A DNA stretch of 64,000 bases from Protofrankia sp963555925 (GTDB taxonomy: Bacteria > Actinomycetota > Actinomycetes > Frankiales > Frankiaceae), in assembly GCA_963555925.1 (NCBI GenBank), contig CAUVXJ010000063.1:7065-71064 (forward strand), read 5' to 3'. The notes below the pieces were generated by a model. It made no database searches, had not been told where the DNA came from, and was given only the letters and a program-made list of their open reading frames with translations. This document shows, piece after piece, positions 25,648 through 34,558 of this stretch; the stretch's first letter is position 1, and every line of letters begins with the position of its first letter. The position numbers and the translations under genes are program-made.

Positions 25648-26895
25648 TCATGAATGATCGAGAAGGTCGAACCACCGAGCCGCGGTGTCGACGTCCTTGT
25701 CGCCCCGACCGGAGCAGTTCACCATCACGACCGCGTCGGGACCCAGCTCCCGGGCGAGGGCGAACGCGCCGGCGAACGCGTGTGCACTCTCGATCGCGAC
25801 CAGGATGCCCTCCAGCCGTGCGACGGTGGCCAGTGCGTCCATGGCGTCACGGTCGTCGACCACCCGGTAGGTCGCCCGGCCGGTCTCGTGCAGCCAGGCG
25901 TGTTCCGGACCGATGCCCGGATAGTCAAGCCCGGCCGAGATCGAGTGCGACACCTGGGTCTGCCCGTCGGCATCCTGGAGGAGGTAGGTCCGCATCCCGT
26001 GCAGGACGCCGGGTACCCCGCCCGCGATCGCGGCCGCATGACGTCCGGTCGCCACCCCGTCACCGCCGGCCTCGACACCGACCAGCGCAACGGACGGGTC
26101 GGCGATGAACGGGTGGAATATGCCCATCGCGTTGGATCCGCCACCGACGCAGGCCACCACGGCATCGGGCAGCCTCCCGATACCGTCGAGGACCTGGCCG
26201 CGGGCCTCCACGCCGATGACCCGCTGGAAGTCACGGACCAACGCCGGAAACGGATGCGGCCCCATGACCGAACCGATGCAGTAGTGCGTCGTGTCCACCG
26301 AGGCCACCCAGTCCCGCATGGCCTCGTTGATGGCGTCCTTGAGGGTCTGGCTGCCCGAGGCGACCGCAACGACCTCGGCGCCCAGCAGTCGCATCCGCGC
26401 GACGTTGAGCGCTTGGCGGCGCGTGTCCTGCTCACCCATGTAGACCACGCAGTCCAAGCCGAGCAGCGCACAGGCCGTGGCCGTGGCGACGCCGTGCTGG
26501 CCGGCACCGGTTTCGGCGATCACCCGACTCTTGCCCATCCGACGAGCGAGCAGACACTGGCCGAGCACATTGTTGATCTTGTGCGAACCGGTGTGCGCCA
26601 GATCCTCACGCTTGAGCAGGATGCGGGCACCGCCGACGTACTCAGCCAGGCGGGTCGCGTCGGTGAGGGGGGTGGGCCGGCCGGCATATGTCGCGAGCAG
26701 CCGGTCCAGTTCCGCGGTGAACGCCGGATCGGCGCGGGCGGCCGCGTACGCCGCTGTCAGTTCATCCAGAGCGGCGAACAACGCCTCCGGCACGAAGCGA
26801 CCGCCGAAACGACCGAAGTGACCGGCGCTGTCAGGCACCGGGCCGCCCGAGACGACACCCTCAGCGGCGAACCCGGCGGTTCCGGCGGAGGTCAT
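25648..26895 (-). CDS. trpB: Tryptophan synthase beta chain
   Basis: 415-residue PLP enzyme that joins indole and serine. The PLP lysine is Lys106 in REDLAHTGSHKINN, the catalytic Glu is in AETGAGQHGVAT, and the phosphate loop is ACVGGGSNAMG. The N-terminal 25 residues are a loose Gly/Ala extension before GRFGGRFVPEALFAAL, where the family begins. It lies 33 bases after trpC and 20 before trpA. Confidence 0.97.
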   Translation of the reverse strand: MTSAGTAGFAAEGVVSGGPVPDSAGHFGRFGGRFVPEALFAALDELTAAYAAARADPAFTAELDRLLATYAGRPTPLTDATRLAEYVGGARILLKREDLAHTGSHKINNVLGQCLLARRMGKSRVIAETGAGQHGVATATACALLGLDCVVYMGEQDTRRQALNVARMRLLGAEVVAVASGSQTLKDAINEAMRDWVASVDTTHYCIGSVMGPHPFPALVRDFQRVIGVEARGQVLDGIGRLPDAVVACVGGGSNAMGIFHPFIADPSVALVGVEAGGDGVATGRHAAAIAGGVPGVLHGMRTYLLQDADGQTQVSHSISAGLDYPGIGPEHAWLHETGRATYRVVDDRDAMDALATVARLEGILVAIESAHAFAGAFALARELGPDAVVMVNCSGRGDKDVDTAARWFDLLDHS

Positions 26896-26928
26896 CGTCT
26901 GACTGTATCGGTCAAGGACCGCTTTCAG

Positions 26929-27735
26929 TCAGCGCCCCACCCTGGTCGCAGGGTGGGCACCCGCGGTGACCAGATCCGCGACCGCCTGGCGTGGATCACT
27001 CCCCGTCACCGCAGCCTCCCCCACAAGCACCGCGTCCGCTCCTGCCGCCGCGTAGGCGAGCAGGTCGTGCGGGCCGCGCACACCCGATTCGGCAACCTTG
27101 ATCACCCCTGGCGGCAACAGCGGCACCAACCGGGAGAAGGTGTCGCGATCGACCTCGAGCGTCCGCAGGCTGCGTGCGTTCACACCGATCAGACGCGCAC
27201 CCGCATCGACCGCGCGGACGACCTCGTCGCAGTCGTGCACCTCGACCAGCGCGGTCATACCCAGCGACTCGACCCGATCGAGCAGCCCGACCAGGCGCGG
27301 CTGATCCAGCGCCGCCACGATCAGCAGAACGATGTCGGCGCCGTGCGCCCGAGCCTCGAAGACCTGGTAGGGCGACACGATGAAGTCCTTGCGCAACACG
27401 GGCACGTCCACCGCCACCCGCACGGCGTCCAGGTCGGCGAGCGACCCGCCGAACCGGTGCCGCTCGGTCAGGACGCTCACCGCCGCCGCGCCCGCAGCCT
27501 CGAACTGCGCCGCGAGCGCCGCCGGATCGGCAATCGGGGCGAGATCGCCCTTTGACGGCGAGCGACGCTTCACCTCGGCGATCACCGAAACGGCCCGGGT
27601 GCGCAGCACAGCGAGTGCATCCCTGGGATCGGGGACACGCTCCACCCGCCGTTTGAGCGTCGCCAGGGAGACCGCAGCCTCCCGCTCTGCAAGATCCGCC
27701 CGTACCCCGCACAGGATGTCGTCAAGGACACTCAT
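26929..27735 (-). CDS. trpC: Indole-3-glycerol phosphate synthase
   Basis: 268-residue TIM-barrel enzyme that closes the indole ring from CdRP. Catalytic Lys lies in VIAEVKRRSPSKGDLAP, with LRKDFIVSPYQVFEARAHGADIVLLI and IGVNARSLRTLEVD typical of the family. The substrate is made by the PRA isomerase step, for which no trpF lies in this cluster; PriA at 35337 probably provides it. A 275-base spacer separates it from the preceding trp membrane protein gene; I see no gene in that spacer. Confidence 0.97.
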   Translation of the reverse strand: MSVLDDILCGVRADLAEREAAVSLATLKRRVERVPDPRDALAVLRTRAVSVIAEVKRRSPSKGDLAPIADPAALAAQFEAAGAAAVSVLTERHRFGGSLADLDAVRVAVDVPVLRKDFIVSPYQVFEARAHGADIVLLIVAALDQPRLVGLLDRVESLGMTALVEVHDCDEVVRAVDAGARLIGVNARSLRTLEVDRDTFSRLVPLLPPGVIKVAESGVRGPHDLLAYAAAGADAVLVGEAAVTGSDPRQAVADLVTAGAHPATRVGR

Positions 27736-28010
27736 CGGCCGGTACCCAGGACTGTCACAGCCATGGCGCCGATGTTAGGCCAGGCATCGGCCAGGGGCAC
27801 CAGACCCCCGTCGACGACAGCCGACCATCACGTTCGGCGGTTGCCCGTCGGTTGACCCAAGCCGGAGACGCACCGACATGGGCGACTGGAAAGGCCACCC
27901 ACGTCGGGCATGCTCGCTGCATATGCACGGATCGTGATTGTCCTGTCGTTGTCCAACGATCTCTGTTGCTGCCGAGGGTCAGGACCGGTACGCCGACCAA
28001 CAGCCGCCGG

Positions 28011-28649
28011 TCACGTCGGGTCGTCGCCCCGGTCAATGGCCTGCCAGGCGTCGACCGGCCGGGCGGCCGGAGCCTGATATCGGGGGGACAGCGCCGACCA
28101 TGTGTGCCCCCGAAATGCCACCAGTGCGCCGCCGAACGCAAGGAGTACGCCTCCGCAGGTGGCAAGCCACGGCGCGGCCGTACGCCGAAGGTCCCGCAGA
28201 TCAGCGGTGAGGCTCGGGGCGATCTGGCGCACCTGCGAGGCGACGCGCACAGCCGGCAGCGGGTCGGCGGCGATCCGGCCTGCGACGACGGCGACCACCA
28301 CCCCGGCCAGCAGAACCGGCAGACCGACGAGTACACGCCCCCGTCGCCGGGTCGCGGCGATCGCGACGACTCCGGCAAGCCCGACCAGACCCAGACCGGC
28401 CACGGCCGGGGCAAGATCCGAACCGGACAGGTGTACCGCGAGCGGCGCGGCGGTGACCGGTTCCCCGGCTATGGCCCCGTCCGCGACACGCAGATTCACC
28501 CAGGTCGCGCCGACGCTGACAAGGACAAGCGCGGCGCCCAACAGGCAGCAGAGCACCGCCGCAGCCATCTCCCCGTGTCCACGGCGGCCGGTACCCGTAC
28601 CCGTACCCGTGCCCGTGTCCGTGGCGACGGACTCCTGCTGATCGGTCAT
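28011..28649 (-). CDS. Tryptophan-operon-associated membrane protein
   Basis: 212 residues with four membrane segments and the conserved features of the actinobacterial Trp biosynthesis-associated membrane protein family: ATWVNLRV after the first helix, a second pair of helices (GLGLVGLAGVVAIAATRRR, LLAGVVVAVVAGRIAAD), and a closing HTWSALSPRYQAP. Its function in tryptophan metabolism is unproven. The ATG overlaps the trpE stop by four bases (ATGA), showing coupling. The N-terminus has a TGTGTGTG dipeptide repeat from a hexanucleotide DNA repeat. Confidence 0.85.
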   Translation of the reverse strand: MTDQQESVATDTGTGTGTGTGRRGHGEMAAAVLCCLLGAALVLVSVGATWVNLRVADGAIAGEPVTAAPLAVHLSGSDLAPAVAGLGLVGLAGVVAIAATRRRGRVLVGLPVLLAGVVVAVVAGRIAADPLPAVRVASQVRQIAPSLTADLRDLRRTAAPWLATCGGVLLAFGGALVAFRGHTWSALSPRYQAPAARPVDAWQAIDRGDDPT

Positions 28650-30154
28650 GTCGGGGGACGCAGCGACTCGGCGATCTCGATTGCCCGCAGCACCGCCGCC
28701 GCTTTGGTTCGACTTTCGTTGTTCTCGGTCACGGGCACGGAATCGGCGACGATTCCGGCGCCGGCCTGTACGTAGGCCCGCCCGTCCCGGAGCACAGCGG
28801 TCCGGATGGCGATCGCGGTGTCCAGATCGCCGCCGAAGTCCAGATAGCCGACCACGCCCGCGTACAGGCCCCGGCGGGTCGACTCAAGCTCATCGATGAT
28901 CTCCATTGCACGCACCTTGGGCGCACCGGTGAGGGTGCCCGCGGGGAAGGTCGCCGTGAGCACGTCCACAGCCGACCGGTCCTGCGCGACCTCACCGACC
29001 ACCGTGGAGACGATATGCATGATGTGCGAGAATCGCTCGACCGCGGCGAACTCGACCACCCGTACCGAACCCGGCGTACAGACTCGTCCCAGGTCGTTGC
29101 GCACCAGGTCGACGAGCATCACGTGCTCGGCCCGCTCCTTGGGATCGGCCAGCAACTGTGCGGCGAGCTCGGCGTCCTGTTCGGGTGTGGCGCCACGGGG
29201 ACGGCTGCCGGCGATCGGATGCAGCAACGCGTGCCGGCCCGTCACCTTCACATGCGCCTCCGGCGACGATCCGACGACATCATGATCATCGAAGCGGAGC
29301 AGGTACATATAGGGACTGGGGTTCGAGGCCCGCAGGACCCGGTAGACGTCCAGGGCCGCAGCTGCGGTCGGCCGCTCGAAGCGCTGGGAGACCACGATCT
29401 GGAAGCACTCGCCGGCCCGGATCTCCTCGATGGCGGCTTCGACGGCAGCCTCGAAGCGCTCCGGAGCGGTACGCGAGGCAAAGCCGGCGAGCGAGAGATC
29501 GGCTGGCGCCGTGGTGGTCGCGACCGTCGGCTCGCTCCACTTGCCGAGATCGGCGGTCATCGCCTCAAGGCGGTGCACGGCGTCGTCATAGGCTGCGTCC
29601 GGGTCGCCTTCGCCGCCGGTGAACACGTTTGCGATCAGCAGACAGGAACCGTCTCTGTGATCGAGTACCGCGAGGTCGGCGGTCAGTATCATGCGCAGCT
29701 CGGGCATGCCCAGGTCGTCCACGCAACCGGACGGAAGCCGTTCGACCCGCCGGACGATGTCGTACGACAGGTAACCCACCAGCCCGCCGGTGAGCGGTGG
29801 CGCATCCGGCGGCTTGGGAGTACGCAACGCCACCTGCACCGCGCGAAGGACGTCGAACGGGTCCCCATCAGTGGGAACACCCGGCGGCGCCTGGCCGTCG
29901 GTCCAGACCGCTGATCCGTCCCGCTCGGTAAGGGTCGCCGCGGCCCGGACACCGATGAACGAATACCGCGACCACACCCCGCCGTGCTCGGCGGACTCCA
30001 GCAGGAACGTTCCCGGCCCCCCGGCGAGTTTGCGGTAGATCCCGACCGGGGTCTCACCATCGGCGAGCAGGCGGCGTGTCACCGCGACCACCGGGTACTC
30101 GGCTGCGAGCGCGTGGAAGTCGGCCCGGCCCGGACTGACCTCGCCTGTCGTCAC
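28646..30154 (-). CDS. trpE: Anthranilate synthase component I
   Basis: 502 residues from the GTG at 30154, preceded by GAGGAGAG at seven bases. TrpE converts chorismate to anthranilate, using ammonia from TrpG, which is not in this window. Conserved blocks include PSPYMYLLRFDDHDVVGSSPE, IAGSRPRGATPEQD, MLVDLVRNDLGRVC and TLTGAPKVRAMEIIDELE. The tryptophan feedback motif near the N-terminus reads LLESAEHGGVWSRYSF (ESxxxxxxxxRYSF). The start codon overlaps the hisI stop as GTGA, tying tryptophan to histidine gene expression. Upstream in-frame CHET repeats are the hisI tail read in another frame. Confidence 0.97.
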   Translation of the reverse strand: MTTGEVSPGRADFHALAAEYPVVAVTRRLLADGETPVGIYRKLAGGPGTFLLESAEHGGVWSRYSFIGVRAAATLTERDGSAVWTDGQAPPGVPTDGDPFDVLRAVQVALRTPKPPDAPPLTGGLVGYLSYDIVRRVERLPSGCVDDLGMPELRMILTADLAVLDHRDGSCLLIANVFTGGEGDPDAAYDDAVHRLEAMTADLGKWSEPTVATTTAPADLSLAGFASRTAPERFEAAVEAAIEEIRAGECFQIVVSQRFERPTAAAALDVYRVLRASNPSPYMYLLRFDDHDVVGSSPEAHVKVTGRHALLHPIAGSRPRGATPEQDAELAAQLLADPKERAEHVMLVDLVRNDLGRVCTPGSVRVVEFAAVERFSHIMHIVSTVVGEVAQDRSAVDVLTATFPAGTLTGAPKVRAMEIIDELESTRRGLYAGVVGYLDFGGDLDTAIAIRTAVLRDGRAYVQAGAGIVADSVPVTENNESRTKAAAVLRAIEIAESLRPPT

Positions 30155-30597
30155 GACTCGGCTCTCCTCGCAGGTTTCGTGGCAGGTTTCGTGGCAGGTT
30201 TCGTGGCAGATTTCGTGGCAGATTGCGTGGCAGATTGCGTGGCAGCGGCCGGCAGGCTGCGGTTGTCGAAGCACGTTCGGCTGCCGGTGTGGCAGGCCGG
30301 ACCCAGCTGGTCCACCTGGACCAGCACGGTGTCCCCGTCGCAGTCGAGGGCGACCGACCGGACCAGCTGGCGGTGGCCGCTGGTGTCCCCTTTGACCCAG
30401 TACTCCCGGCGACTACGGCTCCAGTACGTAGCACGCCCGGTGGTGAGCGTGCGGTGCAGGGCCTCGTCGTCCATCCAGCCGACCATCAGCACCTCTCCGG
30501 TGTCGTACTGCTGTGCGACGGCCGGGAAGAGACCGGCCGCGTCACGCTTGAGCAGACCGGCTATGGCGGGGTCCAGTCGGGACGCGGAGGCGGACAC
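30151..30597 (-). CDS. hisI: Phosphoribosyl-AMP cyclohydrolase
   Basis: 148-residue zinc enzyme opening the adenine ring of PR-AMP in histidine synthesis. Family motifs are VLMVGWMDDEALHRTLTTGRATYWSRSR, WVKGDTSGHRQLVRSVALDCDGDT and QLGPACHTGSRTCF, the last carrying zinc cysteines. The catalytic core ends near residue 117; the remaining 30 residues are a four-residue repeat (SATQ, SATK, PATK) made by six copies of a 12-bp DNA repeat, absent from usual HisI. It overlaps trpE by four bases and starts 24 bases after the ABC transporter stop. Confidence 0.95.
   Translation of the reverse strand: MSASASRLDPAIAGLLKRDAAGLFPAVAQQYDTGEVLMVGWMDDEALHRTLTTGRATYWSRSRREYWVKGDTSGHRQLVRSVALDCDGDTVLVQVDQLGPACHTGSRTCFDNRSLPAAATQSATQSATKSATKPATKPATKPARRAES
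30169..30246. repeat. 12-bp in-frame tandem repeat at the 3' end of hisI
   Basis: About six units of GGCAGGTTTCGT/GGCAGATTTCGT/GGCAGATTGCGT. In hisI they encode the SATK/PATK tail. They lie immediately upstream of the trpE ribosome binding site, so copy number would not change the trpE frame but changes the HisI tail. Confidence 0.92.
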
Positions 30598-30621
30598 CTG
30601 CCCATTGTGCCGTGCCCCCGG

Positions 30622-32508
30622 TCAGATGAGGTCGCCGTCGAGGTCATGGGCTATGCCCGCCGTCCACGAGGCGTGCAGCCGCCGATACACCCCGGGGACA
30701 CCGACGAGTTCGGCGTGGGTCCCCTGCGCGACGATCCGGCCGGCGTCGACGACCACCACCAGGTCCGCAGCCTCCGCCGTGGACAGTCGGTGGGCGATCG
30801 TGACCGATGTCCTCCCCCGGGTCAGCGCGATCAACGCGCGGGCGAGCCGCACCTCTGTCGCCGGGTCGACCGACGATGTCGCCTCGTCAAGGACGAGGAG
30901 GTCCGGTCCGGCGACCTGAGCGCGGGCGACGGCGACAAGTTGACGTTCTCCCGCGGACAGCGCGCTCCCGCGTTCGCCGACCCGAGTGTGCACACCGTCG
31001 GCGAGCCCCGCAACCCAGTCCGCGAGCCCCAGCGAGGTGAACGCCGCCATGACATCGGCGTCGGATGCCTCCGGACGGCCATAGCGGACGTTGTCCGCAA
31101 TGGTCAGATCGAACAGAAAGCCGTCCTGCGGGACCATCACGACCCGCCTGCGTAACGATGCGAACCGGACCTGCTCCACGGGCACGCCGCCGAGCAGCAC
31201 CTGACCGACGGTCGGATCCATCAGCCGGGTGAGCAGCTTGGCCAGGGTGGTCTTGCCCGATCCGGTCTCGCCGACCACGGCGACCCTCGTCCGAGGTGCG
31301 ATGTCCAGGTCGACGGCCGCCAGAACGCGCGGTCCCCCCGGATAGGCGAACGCGACACCGTCGAAACGCACTCCGAGCGGGCCGGGCGGAAGATCTCGTC
31401 CGCCGTCGGGGCCCGGGTCACGCACGTCCTGCGGCGTGTCCAGAACGTCGAGCACGCGACGCATACCGGCGAAGGCGTTGGCTCCCTCGTTCAGCACCTC
31501 GGTCAGGGTCTGCAGCGGTACCACGAACAGTGTGACCAGAAACAGAAATGCCACCAACCGGCCGGCACTGAGATCGCCGTCCACCCCGAGCAGCACCCCG
31601 CCGACCACCACGGCGCAGGTCGCGCAGGCCGCCACCAGCTCGCCCGCCGAGAAAACCGTGGCGACCATCCGCTGCGCCGCGGTCTGCGCCGACCGGTAGC
31701 GGTCCACGGCGGTGTCGACCCGCGTCGCCGTGCGCGCCTGAGCACCGTAGGCGCGCACCACCGCCGCGCCGACCACGGATTCCGAGATCCCGCCCAGCAT
31801 CTCCGCAACCCGTTCCCGAACGGCCAGATACCGCTGCGCGAGAATCGACTGGAACCGTTTGATCACAAGGGCCATCGGTACGAAACACACGTAGACGACG
31901 ATGGTCAGCGGCCAGGAGTAGACCGCCATGAGGACGGTCGCTATGATCATCTGCCCGGAGGACAGCAGCAGGATCATGCCACCGAACTGCAGGAACTGCG
32001 ACATCTGGTCGACGTCGCTGGTAACCCGCGAGGTGAGCGCCCCCCGCCGCTGCTCCGACTGAGTCAGGGCGGACAGATCGTGGATGTGCCCGAACGCGCG
32101 TATCCGCAGCGTCGCCAAGGCCGACTCGGACGTCCGGTAGAGCCGGACGCTCATCAGGTAGGCCGCGAAGGCCGTCACCCCGATCGCCACGGTTGCGCCG
32201 GCCGCCGCCCAACGGACCACCGACAGGTTGGGTGTCCCGTGAAGCAGGCCGTGGTCGATGGTCTGCTGGACCGCGATCGGGACCACCACCCGTCCCGCGG
32301 TGGCGACGACCGCGAGAGCAAGGGTTACGGGCAGCCCGACGGTGAGCTCCGGTACAAGTCGCCGGATCTTGTTGAGGGTCACCCCCAGCGGCTCCCCGGA
32401 GCGGAGCCGATCACCGCTGTCGGGACCACCCACCAGCCGTCCCCGGTCGCGGGACCTGTGGCTGGCGGGGCCGTCCTCCTGGCGAGGAACCGGCACCGTC
32501 ACGCTCAC
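30622..32508 (-). CDS. ABC exporter half-transporter, second subunit
   Basis: 628 residues: six membrane helices (about 60-330) then a nucleotide-binding domain with Walker A VGETGSGKTT, Walker B LLVLDEATSSVD (catalytic Glu present) and switch His in VTIAHRLSTAE. Its signature is LSAGERQ, not the canonical LSGGQ. The upstream partner has the opposite pattern, as expected for a heterodimeric exporter with one degenerate ATP site. The GTG start overlaps the partner's stop by four bases. Substrate is unknown. hisI follows after 24 bases, so the exporter and hisI are likely on one transcript. Confidence 0.9.
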   Translation of the reverse strand: MSVTVPVPRQEDGPASHRSRDRGRLVGGPDSGDRLRSGEPLGVTLNKIRRLVPELTVGLPVTLALAVVATAGRVVVPIAVQQTIDHGLLHGTPNLSVVRWAAAGATVAIGVTAFAAYLMSVRLYRTSESALATLRIRAFGHIHDLSALTQSEQRRGALTSRVTSDVDQMSQFLQFGGMILLLSSGQMIIATVLMAVYSWPLTIVVYVCFVPMALVIKRFQSILAQRYLAVRERVAEMLGGISESVVGAAVVRAYGAQARTATRVDTAVDRYRSAQTAAQRMVATVFSAGELVAACATCAVVVGGVLLGVDGDLSAGRLVAFLFLVTLFVVPLQTLTEVLNEGANAFAGMRRVLDVLDTPQDVRDPGPDGGRDLPPGPLGVRFDGVAFAYPGGPRVLAAVDLDIAPRTRVAVVGETGSGKTTLAKLLTRLMDPTVGQVLLGGVPVEQVRFASLRRRVVMVPQDGFLFDLTIADNVRYGRPEASDADVMAAFTSLGLADWVAGLADGVHTRVGERGSALSAGERQLVAVARAQVAGPDLLVLDEATSSVDPATEVRLARALIALTRGRTSVTIAHRLSTAEAADLVVVVDAGRIVAQGTHAELVGVPGVYRRLHASWTAGIAHDLDGDLI

Positions 32509-34391
32509 CGTGCCGCTCCGGCGTCCTCGACGGCGCCGTCGATGACATCCCCGACGACGTCATCGACGGCGCTCGCGCCGCTCATCGGGTGGTATGCGGT
32601 CAACAGCGCCGCATACCCGGGCGAGGTGGCCATCAGTCCATCGTGGCTGCCTCGCCCGGCCACCCGTCCCCGATCCAGGTACACGACCTCGTCTGCCAGC
32701 TCGATCGTCGCCCGCCGGTGTGCGACGACGACCACCGTGGACGCGCCCGCCCGCTCCCGCAGACCAGCGAGGATGGCCGCCTCGATCCGCGGGTCGACCC
32801 CGGATGTCGCGTCGTCGAGAACGAGTAGACGCGGCTGGCGGACCAACGCCCGAGCCAGGGCGATCCGCTGCCGCTGCCCGCCGGACAGCGTGGTTCCGCG
32901 TTCGCCGACCTGCGTGTCGAGACCGGCGGGCAGTGCCGCGACGAAGCGGTCAGCCTGCGCACACGCGAGCGCCTCCCACACCGCCGCGTCGTCCACTGCC
33001 AGGCCGAGCGCGACGTTGCCGCGGACCGTGTCGTCGAACAGGAACGCCTGCTGGGAAACCAGGGACGCGGCCGAGGCGACCTCGCCGTCGGCGGCCTCAG
33101 TAAGATCAACTCCGTCGATCCGGACCGCTCCGACGTCAGGGTCGTACAGTCTGACCAGCAGGCCTGCCACGGTCGACTTCCCGGACCCGGTCCGTCCTGC
33201 GAGCGCCACCACCCGGCCGGGCGGGACATCAAAGCTCACCCCGTCCAGAACCTGGGTCGCCGGCCCGTCCGCATCCGCCGATCGCGGATAGGTGTAGGTG
33301 ACGGCGTCCACGGTCAGTCTCGCCGGGCCCTGCTCACGCAGTGTCCGGGATCCGAAGTGCTGCTCGCCGCGGGCGCCCAGGACCGCGCGCACCCGGCCGT
33401 AACCGACGACCGATCGGGGCAGTTCACCGAACACCCAGCCGATCGCCCGCAGCGGAAAGGCCAGGAGCGTGAACAGGTAGGCGACACGTATCAGATCTCC
33501 GACATCGAGTGCACCCGCCGAGATCCTGACCGTACCGACCAGCAGAACCGCGAGGACGCCGATGTTCGGTAAGGCGTCCATCACCGGATCGAACAGCCCG
33601 CGCACCCGCCCGGCGCTGATCATCGCATCCTTCAGCTCGTCCGCCTTGCGAGCGAACCGGGCGGTCTCGTCCCGTTCCCGCCCCATCGTCTTGATCACCA
33701 GGGCGCCGTCGAACGACTCGTGCGCCACCCCGCTCACCTCCGCCCGCAGTTGCTGGGCGCGCGACAGCAGCGGCGAGACCTTCTGCCCGTAGATGACGTT
33801 GACGATGCCGAAGAAGGGGAAGATGACGCATCCGACAACGGCCAGCAGCGGATCGGTCGCGATCAGCACCATCAAGGCAACGACGATCATGACGAGTACA
33901 CCCACCGCGAACGGCAGCGGGAGGATCGGAGCCCATGTCGCCTCGACGTCGGCATTGGCGTTGGACAGCAGCAGGCCGGTCGAGTGGCGCTGGTGCCACG
34001 ACAGCGGCAGCAGCAGGTACTGCCGCGTCACCCGGCGACGGTAGAGTGCCTGTAGCCGGAACGTCATCACCCCACCACCGAGCCGGCGCACGAACATGCC
34101 CACCGCCCTGGCAACGCCGACGGCGACCAGTAATGTCGCTGCCAGCGTTAAGCTGCCCACCGCCACCCGTCCGGTTGCGAAGGACGGCAGCAGGACCTTG
34201 TCCGTGACCTCGCCGAGCACGACCGAACTTGCCACGGTCATGAGGCCGAACAGTGAACTGCCGGCGACTGCCACGGCAAACGACCGGGGTTCCTCGCGAA
34301 TGCCCATCCCGATGATTGCCAGACCTCTTCGGATGACATCGGGTGAACCTGCGGAAACCGACTCCGTCGATCCCACCGGGTCATCGGGCAT
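32505..34391 (-). CDS. ABC exporter half-transporter, first subunit (degenerate catalytic site)
   Basis: 628 residues from the ATG at 34391, preceded by GAGGAG at five bases. Six membrane helices precede a nucleotide-binding domain with Walker A AGRTGSGKST and canonical LSGGQRQ, but Walker B reads LLVLDDATSGVD: the catalytic Glu is Asp. Combined with LSAGE in the partner, both departures fall in the same composite ATP site, the hallmark of asymmetric heterodimeric exporters. A perfect dyad at 34523-34543 lies upstream. The pair interrupts an otherwise standard hisA-hisF-hisI order. Confidence 0.9.
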   Translation of the reverse strand: MPDDPVGSTESVSAGSPDVIRRGLAIIGMGIREEPRSFAVAVAGSSLFGLMTVASSVVLGEVTDKVLLPSFATGRVAVGSLTLAATLLVAVGVARAVGMFVRRLGGGVMTFRLQALYRRRVTRQYLLLPLSWHQRHSTGLLLSNANADVEATWAPILPLPFAVGVLVMIVVALMVLIATDPLLAVVGCVIFPFFGIVNVIYGQKVSPLLSRAQQLRAEVSGVAHESFDGALVIKTMGRERDETARFARKADELKDAMISAGRVRGLFDPVMDALPNIGVLAVLLVGTVRISAGALDVGDLIRVAYLFTLLAFPLRAIGWVFGELPRSVVGYGRVRAVLGARGEQHFGSRTLREQGPARLTVDAVTYTYPRSADADGPATQVLDGVSFDVPPGRVVALAGRTGSGKSTVAGLLVRLYDPDVGAVRIDGVDLTEAADGEVASAASLVSQQAFLFDDTVRGNVALGLAVDDAAVWEALACAQADRFVAALPAGLDTQVGERGTTLSGGQRQRIALARALVRQPRLLVLDDATSGVDPRIEAAILAGLRERAGASTVVVVAHRRATIELADEVVYLDRGRVAGRGSHDGLMATSPGYAALLTAYHPMSGASAVDDVVGDVIDGAVEDAGAAR

Positions 34392-34522
34392 GGTTCTCCT
34401 CTCGTCGCTCACCACGCCGCCGACGTCGGCACCGCCCAAACGGATTCGAACCGAAAGTGATGTCCGAGGACTTCGGCCTCCGGGCGCGCGATCTGACGAT
34501 CGTCGCACGCCCTTTGGCCGGC

Positions 34523-34543
34523 TGGATGTCCAATGGACATCCA
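34523..34543. promoter_or_regulatory. Perfect 21-bp dyad upstream of the ABC exporter pair
   Basis: Arms TGGATGTCC and GGACATCCA around AAT, between the hisF stop and the exporter start (132 bases before it). It is a good candidate operator for an independent exporter promoter inside the his cluster; the binding regulator is unknown. Confidence 0.5.
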
Positions 34544-34558
34544 ACAACTGACGTGCAC

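Noticed and set aside
30155..30274. Cysteine/histidine-rich CHET repeat extension of TrpE
   Set aside because: It is the hisI tail repeat read in another frame; TrpE starts at the GTG at 30154 with its own ribosome site.
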